Source: Sphingosinicella microcystinivorans (GTDB lineage: Bacteria > Pseudomonadota > Alphaproteobacteria > Sphingomonadales > Sphingomonadaceae). From it: 64,000 nucleotides of DNA. Within the stretch, counting starts at the first letter, position 1, and every line of letters starts with the position of its first letter. Shown here piece after piece: positions 18,797-27,362 of the stretch. Below the pieces are notes generated by a model. It ran no database searches and was not told where the DNA came from. It saw only the letters and a list, made by a program, of their open reading frames with translations. Made by a program: the position numbers and the translations under genes. The stretch is from contig NZ_RBWX01000009.1 in assembly GCF_003634215.1 (NCBI RefSeq), positions 124,001-188,000 of the forward strand, written 5' to 3'.

Positions 18797-18871
18797 CCAC
18801 CCTCACCGACCGCGACTAGCCCGCTTTGCGGACAAGTCTCGTTTCCTCTCCCATCGAGGGAGAGGAATTTT
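18797..18871 (+). repeat. Second copy of the dispersed intergenic repeat, ending in a terminator hairpin
   Basis: CCCTCACC, then CCCGCTTTGCGG, then a hairpin TTCCTCTCCC-ATCGA-GGGAGAGGAA (18843-18867) and TTTT. The block order matches 6499-6575. The perfect 10-bp stem plus T-run makes it a plausible terminator for lepB, placed at the 3' end of the convergent FKBP gene. Confidence 0.6.
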
Positions 18872-19361
18872 ACTGCGGGGGCATACCCTGTTCGAGGACT
18901 TCGCGCGGCGCGATTTCGAGGAGTTCCACGTCGAACTCCAGCGTCGCGTTCGGCGGGATGACGCCGCCTGCGCCTTCCGCGCCATAGGCGAGCTGCGGCG
19001 GGATGCGGAAACGGTACTTGGAGCCCTTCGACATCAGCTGGAGGCCTTCCTGCCAGCCGGGGATCACGGCGTTTACCGGGAAGGCTGCGGGCTGACCGCG
19101 ATCGTAGCTCGAATCGAACTTGGTGCCGTCGAGCAGGCGCCCCTCATAATGGACGAGCACCACGTCCTCGGCGGTCGGCTTCTGGCCGGCGGCGTCGCGG
19201 ACCACTTCGTACATCAGGCCTGAAGCTGTCGTCTGCATATTGCTGGGCACCGCGAATTTCTGTGTTCCAGCCCATGCGAGCACGCCCATGCCGACGAGAA
19301 GAACCGCGATGAGCAGAACCCAACGGCCAAGGCCGCTACCGCGCGTCGCAACAGTCGCCAT
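18870..19361 (-). CDS. FKBP-type peptidyl-prolyl cis-trans isomerase, membrane-anchored
   Basis: A 163-residue protein with an N-terminal hydrophobic helix (WVLLIAVLLVGMGVLAWAG, about residues 14-32), probably a signal anchor placing the enzyme in the periplasm. The FKBP fold follows: VLVHYEGRLLDGTKFDSSYDRGQP, VIPGWQEGLQLM, YRFRIPPQLAYGAEGAGGVIPPNATLEFDVELL. These contain the conserved FD, VIPGW, PPxLAYG and IPPN active-site elements. It may help fold envelope proteins. It stands alone on the minus strand, 64 nt downstream of rpsU. Confidence 0.9.
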   Translation of the reverse strand: MATVATRGSGLGRWVLLIAVLLVGMGVLAWAGTQKFAVPSNMQTTASGLMYEVVRDAAGQKPTAEDVVLVHYEGRLLDGTKFDSSYDRGQPAAFPVNAVIPGWQEGLQLMSKGSKYRFRIPPQLAYGAEGAGGVIPPNATLEFDVELLEIAPREVLEQGMPPQ

Positions 19362-19425
19362 CAGCGCACACTCCAGACCTGAAACATTAAACGAGATCCG
19401 GCCCTATCGCGAGCCAGAGACCGGC

Positions 19426-19632
19426 TTAACGAACGCCGTCGCGCTCGGCGCGCTTGCGCTCCAGCTTGCGGGCGCGGCGGACGGCGGCAGCCTTCTCGCG
19501 GGCACGCTTTTCGGAGGGCTTCTCGTAGTGACGACGCAGCTTCATCTCGCGGTAGACGCCTTCACGCTGCAGCTTCTTCTTGAGTGCACGAAGGGCCTGA
19601 TCGACGTTGTTGTCGCGAACGATGATTTGCAT
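19426..19632 (-). CDS. rpsU: Small ribosomal subunit protein bS21
   Basis: A 68-residue, strongly basic protein beginning [25 protein letters not shown], the canonical bS21 N-terminus, followed by [19 protein letters not shown] and an Arg/Lys-rich tail. bS21 sits near the anti-Shine-Dalgarno region of 16S rRNA and affects initiation. It is probably monocistronic or co-transcribed with the FKBP gene. Confidence 0.96.
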   Translation of the reverse strand: MQIIVRDNNVDQALRALKKKLQREGVYREMKLRRHYEKPSEKRAREKAAAVRRARKLERKRAERDGVR

Positions 19633-19806
19633 TGCGGCCGTCTACTCCATTCCAGTTTTGCCGTCTGTCCGGCACAATAAAACAAGCCGCCGGAGGCAAG
19701 CCTCGGCGGAAAGAGCGCGCGATCTAGCAGATTCGCGCCAGTGCGGCAAGGGTCTGCGGGCGGCGCCCGAAGCAGGGCTGACGCCCCGGCACGGCTCGTG
19801 TATCAC

Positions 19807-20481
19807 ATGATCATGACCGAGACCATCGCGCCCACTGACATGACTCTCGACGAGCTTCGCCCCTTGCTGGTGGAAGCCCTGCTGCCCAATGTGGCGTTCG
19901 ACGGCTGGAGCGCGGCGGCGCTGGATGCCGCTGCCGCTGCGGTCGGCATCCCGGCAGACCGCGCGCGGCTGGTGTTCCCCGGCGGCGCGACCGAGATGAT
20001 CGACGCCTGGATCCTGAAAACCGATCGCGACATGGCCGCCGAAATGGAACGGCGCGGCGCGGCCGCGATGAAGATTCGCGACCGCATCACCACGGCGATT
20101 CGAATCCGCATCGAACAGGCGCGCCCGCACAAGGAAGCCGTGCGCCGCGCATTCGCCGTCCTGGCGCAGCCACAGAACGCCGCGCTTTCGGCACGTACGC
20201 TGTGGCGCAGTGCCGATGCCATGTGGCGCGCCGCGGGCGACACGGCGACCGACTTCAACCATTATACCAAGCGCCTGTCGCTTGGCGGCGTCTACGGCGC
20301 GACACTGCTCTACTGGCTGCAGGACGAGAGCGAGGACGATGCGGATACGTTCGCGTTCCTCGGTCGTCGCATCGACACGATCATGCAGGTGGAAAAGGCC
20401 AAGATGCGGTTCCGCGAACAGGCCGCAAACCGCCCCCGCCTCTCCCGATTCCTTGGTCGCCTGCGCTATCCTGCCGCGTAG
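19807..20481 (+). CDS. COQ9 family protein (ubiquinone biosynthesis accessory)
   Basis: A 224-residue all-alpha protein. The C-terminal half (ALSARTLWRSADAMWRAAGDTATDFNHYTKRLSLGGVYGATLLYWLQD) is the conserved COQ9 lipid-binding core; the N-terminal half is a TetR-like fold (AAAAVGIPADRARLVFPGGATEMIDAWI). COQ9 binds quinone intermediates and supports COQ7 hydroxylation in mitochondria and alphaproteobacteria. The start may be 19807 or the ATG two codons later at 19813; neither has a strong ribosome binding site. It is followed by feoAB in the same direction with a 73-bp gap. Confidence 0.9.
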   Translation: MIMTETIAPTDMTLDELRPLLVEALLPNVAFDGWSAAALDAAAAAVGIPADRARLVFPGGATEMIDAWILKTDRDMAAEMERRGAAAMKIRDRITTAIRIRIEQARPHKEAVRRAFAVLAQPQNAALSARTLWRSADAMWRAAGDTATDFNHYTKRLSLGGVYGATLLYWLQDESEDDADTFAFLGRRIDTIMQVEKAKMRFREQAANRPRLSRFLGRLRYPAA

Positions 20482-20513
20482 GGCACGCGCGCCCTAGTCA
20501 TGCCACATTGAAC

Positions 20514-20530
20514 ATGATAATCGCTCGCAA
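20514..20530 (+). promoter_or_regulatory. Possible Fur box upstream of feoAB
   Basis: ATGATAATCGCTCGCAA lies 25 nt before the feoA start. Its complement, TTGCGAGCGATTATCAT, resembles iron-responsive boxes of alphaproteobacteria built on TGCGAATGATTATCA. Its position ahead of a ferrous iron transporter fits Fur repression, but symmetry is imperfect. Confidence 0.35.
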
Positions 20531-20554
20531 CAACACGAACAGATCAGAGTGTTC

Positions 20555-20821
20555 ATGCGGATCGAGGACCTCAAGACCGGGCAAACCGCCAGCGTCGTAA
20601 AGATCATGGAAACCGGCACGCATGCGCCCGAGGCGCTGCGTTTGCGGGAAATGGGCTTCGACGAGGGTGTCGAGATCGAGGTGTTGCACCGCGGTCTGAT
20701 CGGCGGCTGTCCCATCGCGCTGCGCGTGGGCAACAATGTGATCGCGCTGCGCAAGACGGCAACGCGGTTGTTGGAGGTCAGCACGATTCCCGCCGGGATA
20801 CAGGCCGAGGCCGCCGAATGA
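20555..20821 (+). CDS. feoA: Ferrous iron transport protein A
   Basis: An 88-residue SH3-like protein: MRIEDLKTGQTASVV, then PEALRLREMGFDEGVEIEVLHRGLIGGCPIALRVGNNVIALRKTATR, the complete FeoA core. FeoA is a small cytosolic partner needed for FeoB-dependent Fe(II) uptake. I prefer the ATG at 20555 to the GTG two codons upstream. The stop overlaps feoB (ATGA). No feoC follows. Confidence 0.93.
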   Translation: MRIEDLKTGQTASVVKIMETGTHAPEALRLREMGFDEGVEIEVLHRGLIGGCPIALRVGNNVIALRKTATRLLEVSTIPAGIQAEAAE

Positions 20822-22671
20822 ACGCAGTGACCGCCGCGCCGATGGTGGCGCTGGTCGGCAATCCCAACGCCGGCAAGACATCCCTGTTCAACGCGCTGAC
20901 CGGTGCGCGGCAAAAGGTCGGCAACTATCCGGGCGTCACCGTGGAACGGAAGGTCGGCTCCATGCTGCTTCCCGACGGCTCGCACGTCGAGATCGTCGAT
21001 CTGCCGGGCACCTACAGCCTCAGCCCCCATTCACCCGACGAGCAGGTGACGCGCGACGTGCTGATGGGCGAGCACGGCATCGAGCGCGCGCCCGACGCCA
21101 TCATCTGCGTGGTGGACGCCACGAATCTGCGCAACCACCTGCGATTCGTTCTGGAACTGGCGCGGCTCGGACGGCCGATGGTCGTTGCGCTCAACATGAT
21201 CGACCTGGCCGACCGCGACGGCACAAAGATCGATACCGCGCGGCTTTCGCAGCTTCTCGGCCTACCTGTGGTGTCGACGGTCGCGGTGCGGCGGCGGGGC
21301 CTTGCCGATCTTGGGCAGGAAGCGCTTTCGATGCTGACGCGCGAAGCCGTTGCGCCCGGACCGGGCGCAGACATTCGCGCGCTGCAGCACGAGGCGCAGC
21401 GCATTGCCGACTCGGTGACGACGCTCTCCGGTGGTGCCGGGGCGACGACGCGGCGCATCGACACGATCGCGCTCCACCCCGTATTCGGCCCCGTGATCCT
21501 CGCCGTGCTGCTGTTCATCATGTTCCAGGCCGTGTTCGCGTGGGCCGAAGCGCCGATGGCATGGATCGAAGAGGGCATCGCCGCGCTTCAGGGCGTCGCT
21601 GCCGGCGCACTTCCCGACGGCTGGTTCCGATCGATGATCGTGGACGGCGTTCTTGCCGGCGTCGGCGGGGTTGTCGTGTTCCTGCCGCAGATCCTGATCC
21701 TGTTCGCGTTCATCCTCGTCCTCGAACAATCGGGCTACATGACGCGCGCGGCGTTCCTGATGGACCGGCTGATGGCGTATGTCGGCCTGAACGGCCGTGC
21801 CTTCATCCCCCTGCTCTCCTCCTTCGCCTGCGCCATTCCGGGCATTATGGCGACACGCAGCATCGACGACCCCAAGGACCGGCTGACGACGATCCTCATC
21901 GCGCCGCTGATGACCTGCTCGGCGCGGCTTCCCGTCTATGCGGTGATGATCGCGGCGTTCATTCCCGATCGGCAGGTAGGCTTTGCGAATCTGCAGGGCC
22001 TCGTACTGCTCGGCCTCTACGTCTTCGGCATCGTGGGTGCGATGGTCGCGGCGCTGGTGCTGCGTCGCACGGTGACGCGCGGCGCTGCCAGCGGCTTCAT
22101 GATGGAGATGCCGAAATACCAATGGCCCATCCTGCGCGATCTCCTCATCGGCCTGTGGCAGCGCGGCGTCGTGTTCATGAAGCGTGCGGGCGGCATCATC
22201 CTTGCCTCCACGGTGCTGCTGTGGGCGTTCGCAAGCTACCCTGTGCCGCCGGAAGGCTCCGACGAATCGCCGATCGAATATTCGATCGCCGGACGCATCG
22301 GCAGCGCGCTCGAAGTCGTGTTCTCGCCGATCGGCTTCAACCACGAAATCAGCATGACCATGCTGCCGACGCTCGCCGCGCGCGAAGTGTCCGTCGCTGC
22401 GCTCGGCACGATCTACAGCCTGCAAACCGATGACGAAGACGTCTTGCAGCAGGGCCTTGTCGAACGGCTGCGCACTGCATGGCCGCTGCCGACCGCGCTC
22501 GCCTTCCTTGTGTGGGTGGTGTTTGCCCCGCAGTGCATCTCGACGCTGGCCGTGGTGAAGCGTGAAACGAACGGGTGGAAGTGGCCGCTTTTCATGTTTA
22601 CGTACCTGTTCGCTCTTGCCTATGTCATGGCAGGACTCACTTACTGGATCAGCCGGGCACTCATCGGCTGA
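20818..22671 (+). CDS. feoB: Ferrous iron transporter FeoB
   Basis: A 617-residue inner-membrane Fe(II) transporter with an N-terminal G-protein domain: G1 GNPNAGKTSLFN at residues 14-25, VGNYPGVTVERK (G2 region), DLPGTYSL (G3) and NMIDLAD (G4). A helical GDI-like segment and a polytopic membrane region follow, with two Gate motifs including SFACAIPGIMATRSI. It is at the short end of the family because the C-terminal cytosolic part is small. It is translationally coupled to feoA. Confidence 0.95.
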   Translation: MNAVTAAPMVALVGNPNAGKTSLFNALTGARQKVGNYPGVTVERKVGSMLLPDGSHVEIVDLPGTYSLSPHSPDEQVTRDVLMGEHGIERAPDAIICVVDATNLRNHLRFVLELARLGRPMVVALNMIDLADRDGTKIDTARLSQLLGLPVVSTVAVRRRGLADLGQEALSMLTREAVAPGPGADIRALQHEAQRIADSVTTLSGGAGATTRRIDTIALHPVFGPVILAVLLFIMFQAVFAWAEAPMAWIEEGIAALQGVAAGALPDGWFRSMIVDGVLAGVGGVVVFLPQILILFAFILVLEQSGYMTRAAFLMDRLMAYVGLNGRAFIPLLSSFACAIPGIMATRSIDDPKDRLTTILIAPLMTCSARLPVYAVMIAAFIPDRQVGFANLQGLVLLGLYVFGIVGAMVAALVLRRTVTRGAASGFMMEMPKYQWPILRDLLIGLWQRGVVFMKRAGGIILASTVLLWAFASYPVPPEGSDESPIEYSIAGRIGSALEVVFSPIGFNHEISMTMLPTLAAREVSVAALGTIYSLQTDDEDVLQQGLVERLRTAWPLPTALAFLVWVVFAPQCISTLAVVKRETNGWKWPLFMFTYLFALAYVMAGLTYWISRALIG

Positions 22672-22695
22672 TCCCCACGCGAACAAGGGAAAAGC

Positions 22696-23202
22696 ATGGC
22701 GGGCAGCGTCAACAAGGTCATTCTGATCGGCAATCTCGGCGCAGACCCGGAAACGCGCACGATGGGCAGCGGCGGCAAGGTCGTTAACATGCGTATCGCC
22801 ACCTCCGAGAACTGGACGGACAAGGCGAGCGGCGAGCGCCGCGAGAAGACCGAGTGGCACAATGTCGTGATCTTCAACGAAAACCTCGCGCGCATTGCAG
22901 AGCAGTATCTGCGCAAAGGCAGCAAGGTTTACGTCGAAGGCCAGCTCCAGACCCGCAAGTGGCAGGACCAGTCCGGGCAGGACCGCTACACGACTGAGGT
23001 GGTGCTGCAGCGCTTCCGCGGTGAACTGACTCTCCTCGACGGTCGCGGCGAAGGCGGCGGTGGCGGCGGTGGCGGCAATTATGGCGGCGGCGGATCCGGT
23101 GGCGGATCGGGCGGCGGCTTCGGTGGTGGCGGCGGCGGCGGATCACGCCAGGGCAGCCGGCCGAGCTTCGATGATGATCTCGACGACGACGTGCCGTTCT
23201 GA
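22696..23202 (+). CDS. ssb: Single-stranded DNA-binding protein
   Basis: A 168-residue protein with an N-terminal OB fold ([51 protein letters not shown]), a long Gly-rich linker (about residues 118-155) and the acidic C-terminal tip DDDVPF that recruits replication and repair partners. It protects ssDNA in replication, recombination and repair. An 11-bp terminator hairpin follows. Confidence 0.96.
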   Translation: MAGSVNKVILIGNLGADPETRTMGSGGKVVNMRIATSENWTDKASGERREKTEWHNVVIFNENLARIAEQYLRKGSKVYVEGQLQTRKWQDQSGQDRYTTEVVLQRFRGELTLLDGRGEGGGGGGGGNYGGGGSGGGSGGGFGGGGGGGSRQGSRPSFDDDLDDDVPF

Positions 23203-23233
23203 TCGCTGAGCTGTCGGCACCGTTTACAGTTTG

Positions 23234-23260
23234 AAAGGGCGTCCATTCGGGCGCCCTTTT
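23234..23260 (+). terminator. Intrinsic terminator after ssb
   Basis: AAAGGGCGTCC pairs with GGGCGCCCTTT (one G-T pair) across an ATTC loop and runs into TTTTC. It lies about 30 nt after the ssb stop and separates ssb from the downstream sigma-54-type promoter. Confidence 0.8.
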
Positions 23261-23314
23261 CATTAACTATACAAGGGGTTGGCGCCGTTTGATGAAAGGG
23301 TGGACGGCCCTTGC

Positions 23315-23330
23315 TGGCACGCGGCTTGCA
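23315..23330 (+). promoter_or_regulatory. Perfect-consensus sigma-54-type (-24/-12) promoter
   Basis: TGGCACGCGGCTTGCA matches TGGCACG-N4-TTGCA at every conserved position, with GG at 23316-23317 and GC at 23328-23329 (N10). Transcription should begin about 23341. No protein gene lies downstream on this strand before bamE, more than 1.2 kb away; the transcript would enter the structured segment annotated as a candidate small RNA. A TGTCG...TTTACA element lies 104 bp upstream, as at the PEP-CTERM promoter. Confidence 0.65.
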
Positions 23331-23340
23331 ATGAAGGCGT

Positions 23341-23435
23341 TGTGGGCAACGGCTCTCGCCCACACCAGAGTTCCCAGTCTCTGATCTCAAGCAAGGCCGG
23401 GCAGCCAAAACTTCCCGGCCTTGCACTCCCTTTTC
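23341..23435 (+). ncRNA. Candidate sigma-54-dependent small RNA, three stem-loops
   Basis: Starting where the -24/-12 promoter predicts, three inverted repeats follow in 84 nt: TGTGGGC/GCCCACA (23341-23364), CAGAG/CTCTG (23366-23383), and a perfect 11-bp stem GCAAGGCCGGG/CCCGGCCTTGC (23391-23424) followed by ACTCCCTTTTC, a terminator-like end. No credible reading frame with a ribosome binding site lies inside. The segment ends exactly at the 3' end of the convergent DUF177 gene. I know no Rfam family to which it belongs. Alternatively the last hairpin serves only the convergent operon. Expression is inferred. Confidence 0.5.
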
Positions 23436-23964
23436 AGCTGTTGCGTTTCAACGCCGCAAACGGGTTTGCCTGCGCCTTTTCCGCAGCCTCGCGTGCCGCC
23501 GCTTCCTCCTCGCTGAGCAGACGCCGCCGCGCGGCGGCAAGCACTTCGGGAGCCGCGTGCGGATAGGGATCGAGTGCGAGGCCGAAGGTCTGCGCCGCTA
23601 CCTCGCCGAGATCTATGCTTCGCCCCTCGAGGGGCAGCACGTCGCAGTCCCCTTCGTGAAGCTCGATCTCTTCGCCGTCCGGCCCGAGGTTCTGGAGGAA
23701 CAACAGCTCGACAGGCTCATCGATCCGCGCCGGAACGTCCTCGCCCGAGGTGACGCAGGCCTGCACGGCATCGCCCTCGACCCGGCCCGTCACCCGCACG
23801 CCGCCGGGCGCTGGCGCAGCGGTCAACACCGCCTCCAGCCGATCCAGTGCACGAACGTCGAACCGCGCGGCGAGCGCCGCCCTTTCTTCGGGGTTCGCCG
23901 CGATACGGCGTTCAATGCCCCCTCCGATCTCATCAAGCCCGAGCGGCCTCATGAATTCGCTCAT
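23434..23964 (-). CDS. YceD/DUF177 family protein
   Basis: A 176-residue protein with the DUF177 core: a charged N-terminal region, then RVTGRVEGDAVQACVTSGEDVPARIDEPVELLF and a C-terminal IDLGEVAAQTFGLALDPYPHAPE-like segment (IDLGEVAAQ, LALDPYPHAP). In bacteria and chloroplasts such proteins are linked to 23S rRNA accumulation and are often beside rpmF, which is absent here. The ATG at 23964 overlaps the stop of the upstream chaperone gene (ATGA). Pairing with the cytochrome bc1 chaperone gene is usual in alphaproteobacteria. Confidence 0.85.
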   Translation of the reverse strand: MSEFMRPLGLDEIGGGIERRIAANPEERAALAARFDVRALDRLEAVLTAAPAPGGVRVTGRVEGDAVQACVTSGEDVPARIDEPVELLFLQNLGPDGEEIELHEGDCDVLPLEGRSIDLGEVAAQTFGLALDPYPHAAPEVLAAARRRLLSEEEAAAREAAEKAQANPFAALKRNS

Positions 23965-24476
23965 CCCAAAATCTCCGAAAGCGGTCGGGCCGTGCAGCGC
24001 GCCCATTCCTCGCGCACGCGCGCGGTGAGCCAGTCCGGCGCGGCATCCTCGACGCGCATCACGTTGCGGGCGAGCGCCGCACCCAGCAAGGCGGGATCGG
24101 CATCCGCCGCAAGCGCCTCACGGTAGCTGCCAAGCCGACCGCCGAGCGCCTGCATCGCGCGGCCCATGTGCTTGCCGATTACCATGTCGCCGATGCCGAT
24201 CTCGCGGAAGCTGCCGTCCATGTCCGCCGCGAAGCGCTCGACAAGCAGGCTGGAGAGCGCCCGCGCGCGCGCATCCTCCGCATCCTGCTCAAGCCGGAAG
24301 AGCAGCAGCGACAGCGACAGCACGACCATGTCGAAACGGCCATCGATGCTGTCAGGCACGCCGCCTTCGACGTACCAGTCCGGCCGGCGCGCCACGGCGA
24401 CGATCTCGTCATAAAGTTCAGCCGCGCGGGCCTCTCCATCGGTCCCGGCATTTCGCCTTTGCAGCCATTTCAACAT
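23961..24476 (-). CDS. Ubiquinol-cytochrome c chaperone family protein (Cbp3-like)
   Basis: A 171-residue helical protein. WYVEGGVPDSIDGRFDMVVLSLSLLLFRLE and DMDGSFREIGIGDMVIGKHMGRAMQALGGRLGSYREAL match the Ubiq_cyt_C_chap domain of yeast Cbp3/UQCC1, which assists cytochrome b and complex III biogenesis. It is probably cytoplasmic and membrane-associated. It overlaps DUF177 (ATGA) and is divergent from bamE (136-bp gap). Confidence 0.88.
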   Translation of the reverse strand: MLKWLQRRNAGTDGEARAAELYDEIVAVARRPDWYVEGGVPDSIDGRFDMVVLSLSLLLFRLEQDAEDARARALSSLLVERFAADMDGSFREIGIGDMVIGKHMGRAMQALGGRLGSYREALAADADPALLGAALARNVMRVEDAAPDWLTARVREEWARCTARPLSEILG

Positions 24477-24612
24477 GGTTCAGTTCCGTTTCATCCCGTG
24501 CGCGCTACTGAAAGAGGCGCGGCTCCGCCTTGCGGGGCCGCGGCAACATGCATATTGAGTGGCGGGGCCGCGAGGTCAATGCGCGAGGCCTCAGCCAAGG
24601 TCAGGAGTGTTC

Positions 24613-25071
24613 ATGTCGGTGAAACGGGTTGTCGGAACGCTTGCGATCGTTGTCGCGCTCGGTGCGTGCACGCGGATCACCGATCGGCAGGGCTTCCTCG
24701 CCGATCAGGAACTGATCGCCGCGATCTCGCCGGGCGTGGACAATCGCGCGTCCGTTGAAAAGACGCTGGGCCGACCGACCTTTATTTCCAAGTGGGACGA
24801 GAACAGCTGGTACTATCTCGCCCGCACGACGAGCCAGCTCGCTTTCCTGCCGTCGAAGCCGACGTCGCAGGACATGCTGAAGATCACCTTCGATGGCGCG
24901 GGGAACGTTGCCGCTGTCACGCGCGACCAGACGCTCGACCAGATCGTTCAAGTGGCGCCGTCGGGTGACAAGACCCCGGTGTATGGCCGCGACTCGGGCT
25001 TCTTCGCGGACATTTTCGGCAATATCGGCGCCGTGGGCGCCGTCGCCCCCGGCCCGAGCCGGGACCAGTAG
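24613..25071 (+). CDS. bamE: Outer membrane protein assembly factor BamE (SmpA/OmlA lipoprotein)
   Basis: A 152-residue lipoprotein with signal peptide and lipobox LGAC (Cys19). The mature SmpA/OmlA fold includes LIAAISPGVDNRASVEKTLGRPTF and SWYYLARTTSQLAF, and the beta-hairpin LKITFDGAGNVAAV. BamE is an accessory lipoprotein of the BAM complex inserting outer-membrane beta-barrels. AGGAG lies 5 nt before the ATG at 24613. The C-terminal 25 residues are Gly/Ala/Pro-rich and probably disordered. A strong bidirectional terminator follows. Confidence 0.92.
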   Translation: MSVKRVVGTLAIVVALGACTRITDRQGFLADQELIAAISPGVDNRASVEKTLGRPTFISKWDENSWYYLARTTSQLAFLPSKPTSQDMLKITFDGAGNVAAVTRDQTLDQIVQVAPSGDKTPVYGRDSGFFADIFGNIGAVGAVAPGPSRDQ

Positions 25072-25103
25072 AGCCACCCTTCCCGTCCAAGGGCAAAAAA
25101 GAA

Positions 25104-25133
25104 CCCCGCCGGAGCGATCCGGCGGGGCTTTTT
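25104..25133. terminator. Bidirectional intrinsic terminator between bamE and hppA
   Basis: CCCCGCCGGA-GCGA-TCCGGCGGGG is a perfect 10-bp stem with a GNRA-type loop (25104-25127), followed by TTTTT on the plus strand and preceded by AAAAAAG, giving a U-tract for the minus strand too. It serves both convergent genes. Confidence 0.9.
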
Positions 25134-25152
25134 GTTCGCGCCGACGCGCGGA

Positions 25153-27240
25153 TCAGTGTGCGGCGAGGCTCGCGAGGAGGAGCAGCGCCACGATGTTGGT
25201 GATCTTGATCATCGGGTTCACCGCCGGGCCCGCCGTATCCTTGTACGGATCGCCCACGGTGTCGCCGGTGACGGCAGCCTTGTGAGCTTCCGAGCCCTTG
25301 CCGCCGTGATGACCATCCTCGATGTACTTCTTGGCGTTGTCCCACGCGCCGCCGCCCGAGGTCATCGAGAGCGCCACGAAGAGACCCGACACGATCACAC
25401 CGAGGAGCAGCGCGCCGAGGGCCGCGAAGCCCTGGGCCTGACCCGCGATCGCGGTGATGACGAAATAGACGACGATCGGCGCCAGCACCGGCAGCAGCGA
25501 GGGGATGATCATCTCCTTGATCGCCGCCTTGGTGACGAGGTCCACCGTGCGGGCATAGTCCGGACGGCTGGTGCCCTCCATGATGCCCTTGTTGGTGGCG
25601 AACTGGTCGCGCACGTCCTTCACCACGTCGCCCGCCGCACGGCCGACTGCGGTCATGCCCATCGCACCGAACAGATACGGGAGCAAAGCGCCGAGCAGCA
25701 GACCCACCACGACGTAGGGGTTCGAGAGGGCGAAATCGACCTGCACATCGCCGAAGAAGGTGTTGAGGTCCGCCGTGTAGGCGCCGAAGAGCACCAGCGC
25801 GGCGAGACCTGCCGAACCGATGGCGTAGCCTTTGGTGACCGCCTTGGTGGTGTTGCCGACGGCATCGAGCGCATCCGTGCGCTGGCGCACGTCCTTGTCG
25901 AGACCCGCCATTTCGGCAATGCCGCCCGCGTTGTCCGTGACAGGACCGTATGCGTCGAGCGCCACGACCATGCCCGCGAGCGCCAGCATCGCCGTCGCCG
26001 CGAAGGCGATGCCGATGTAGCCGGCGAGCGCGAAGCTGCCGAGCATGCCCGCGCAGATGACGAGCGTGGGCATGGCCGTCGCTTCAAGGCTGATGGCGAG
26101 GCCCTGGATGACGTTCGTGCCGTGACCGGTTTCGGACGCCTTCGCGATGGACTGCACCGGGCGGTAGTTGGTGCCCGTGTAATACTCGGTGATCCAGACG
26201 ATGAGGCCGGTGACGGCAAGGCCGATCAGCATGCAGTAGAAGAGCGCACGGCCGGTGAGGCCGCCGATCTCCGTCTCCATGCCGCCAAGCGCCATGCCGG
26301 TGACGTACCAGAGGGCGGGGATGGCGAGGATCGCGGAGACCGCGAACCCCTTGTACATCGCGCCCATGATGTTCTGCGAACTGCCGAGGCGAACGAAGAA
26401 CGTGCCGATGATCGAGGTGATGATGCACACGCCGCCGATGATGAGCGGCAGGGCCATGAGACCGTAGAGCGCATCGCCCGCAGCCGCGCCGACGAGCAGC
26501 GCGGTCAGCACCATCGTGGCACCGACGGTTACGACATAGGTTTCGAAAAGGTCGGCAGCCATGCCGGCACAGTCGCCGACGTTGTCGCCAACGTTGTCCG
26601 CGATCACGGCAGGGTTGCGGGGATCGTCTTCAGGGATGCCCGCCTCGACCTTGCCGACAAGGTCAGCGCCGACGTCTGCGGCCTTGGTGAAGATACCGCC
26701 GCCGAGACGCGCGAAGATCGAGATCAGCGAGGCCCCGAACGCGAGCGCGACGAGCGCATCAATGACGAGGCGGCTGTCGGGCGCGTGCCCCGCCATGTTG
26801 ACGAGATAATAGAAGAAACCCGCGATCGCGAGCAGCGCGAGGCCGGCCACGAGCAGACCCGTCACCGCACCGGCGCGGAACGCCATGGTGAGGCCCTGCT
26901 GGAGCCCCGCACGCGCAGCTTCCGCCGTACGCACGTTGGCGCGGACCGAAATGTTCATGCCGATGAACCCGGTGAGCCCTGAAAGCACGGCGCCGAGTAC
27001 GAAGCCGATGGCCGAGGTGAGCCCCAGAAAATAGCCGACGAGCGCCGCAACAACGACACCGACGATAGCGATAGTGCGATACTGGCGGCCAAGATAAGCA
27101 GCCGCACCTTCCTGAATGGCGCCCGCGATTTCCTGCATCTTGGCATTGCCCGGTGAGGCGCTTGTTACGCTCTTCGTGGTGACAATGCCGTAGAGCACGG
27201 CCGCGAGGCCGCACAATATGGCGACAACAACAACGTCCAT
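25153..27240 (-). CDS. hppA: Membrane-bound proton-pumping pyrophosphatase, K+-independent type
   Basis: A 695-residue membrane protein with about 16 helices that couples pyrophosphate hydrolysis to H+ pumping. Catalytic segments are intact: [20 protein letters not shown] (about residues 180-199), [19 protein letters not shown] (205-223) and the C-terminal [21 protein letters not shown]. The segment GNTTKA at residues 462-467 has Lys at the position where K+-dependent enzymes have Ala, which marks K+-independent H+-pumping enzymes. It is monocistronic and ends at a shared terminator. Confidence 0.95.
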   Translation of the reverse strand: MDVVVVAILCGLAAVLYGIVTTKSVTSASPGNAKMQEIAGAIQEGAAAYLGRQYRTIAIVGVVVAALVGYFLGLTSAIGFVLGAVLSGLTGFIGMNISVRANVRTAEAARAGLQQGLTMAFRAGAVTGLLVAGLALLAIAGFFYYLVNMAGHAPDSRLVIDALVALAFGASLISIFARLGGGIFTKAADVGADLVGKVEAGIPEDDPRNPAVIADNVGDNVGDCAGMAADLFETYVVTVGATMVLTALLVGAAAGDALYGLMALPLIIGGVCIITSIIGTFFVRLGSSQNIMGAMYKGFAVSAILAIPALWYVTGMALGGMETEIGGLTGRALFYCMLIGLAVTGLIVWITEYYTGTNYRPVQSIAKASETGHGTNVIQGLAISLEATAMPTLVICAGMLGSFALAGYIGIAFAATAMLALAGMVVALDAYGPVTDNAGGIAEMAGLDKDVRQRTDALDAVGNTTKAVTKGYAIGSAGLAALVLFGAYTADLNTFFGDVQVDFALSNPYVVVGLLLGALLPYLFGAMGMTAVGRAAGDVVKDVRDQFATNKGIMEGTSRPDYARTVDLVTKAAIKEMIIPSLLPVLAPIVVYFVITAIAGQAQGFAALGALLLGVIVSGLFVALSMTSGGGAWDNAKKYIEDGHHGGKGSEAHKAAVTGDTVGDPYKDTAGPAVNPMIKITNIVALLLLASLAAH

Positions 27241-27362
27241 GGACGAACCCCTGCTGCTCGCCTTACCCGCCCTTGCCAGGCAGGCAGGCGCGTTTCCCCA
27301 AGTTTGACTTTATGTCGGGGCGGAGCATTGCAAATGGAATGGCAACAGGCAAGCTGCGGATT

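Noticed and set aside
20479-20494. GGGC/GCCC hairpin after the COQ9 gene as an intrinsic terminator
   Set aside because: The stem is short and no U-tract follows, so read-through towards feoAB cannot be excluded.
23331-23384. A 17-codon frame (MKALWATALA...) after the second sigma-54-type promoter
   Set aside because: Its ATG lies upstream of the predicted transcription start and lacks a ribosome binding site, so a non-coding transcript is preferred.
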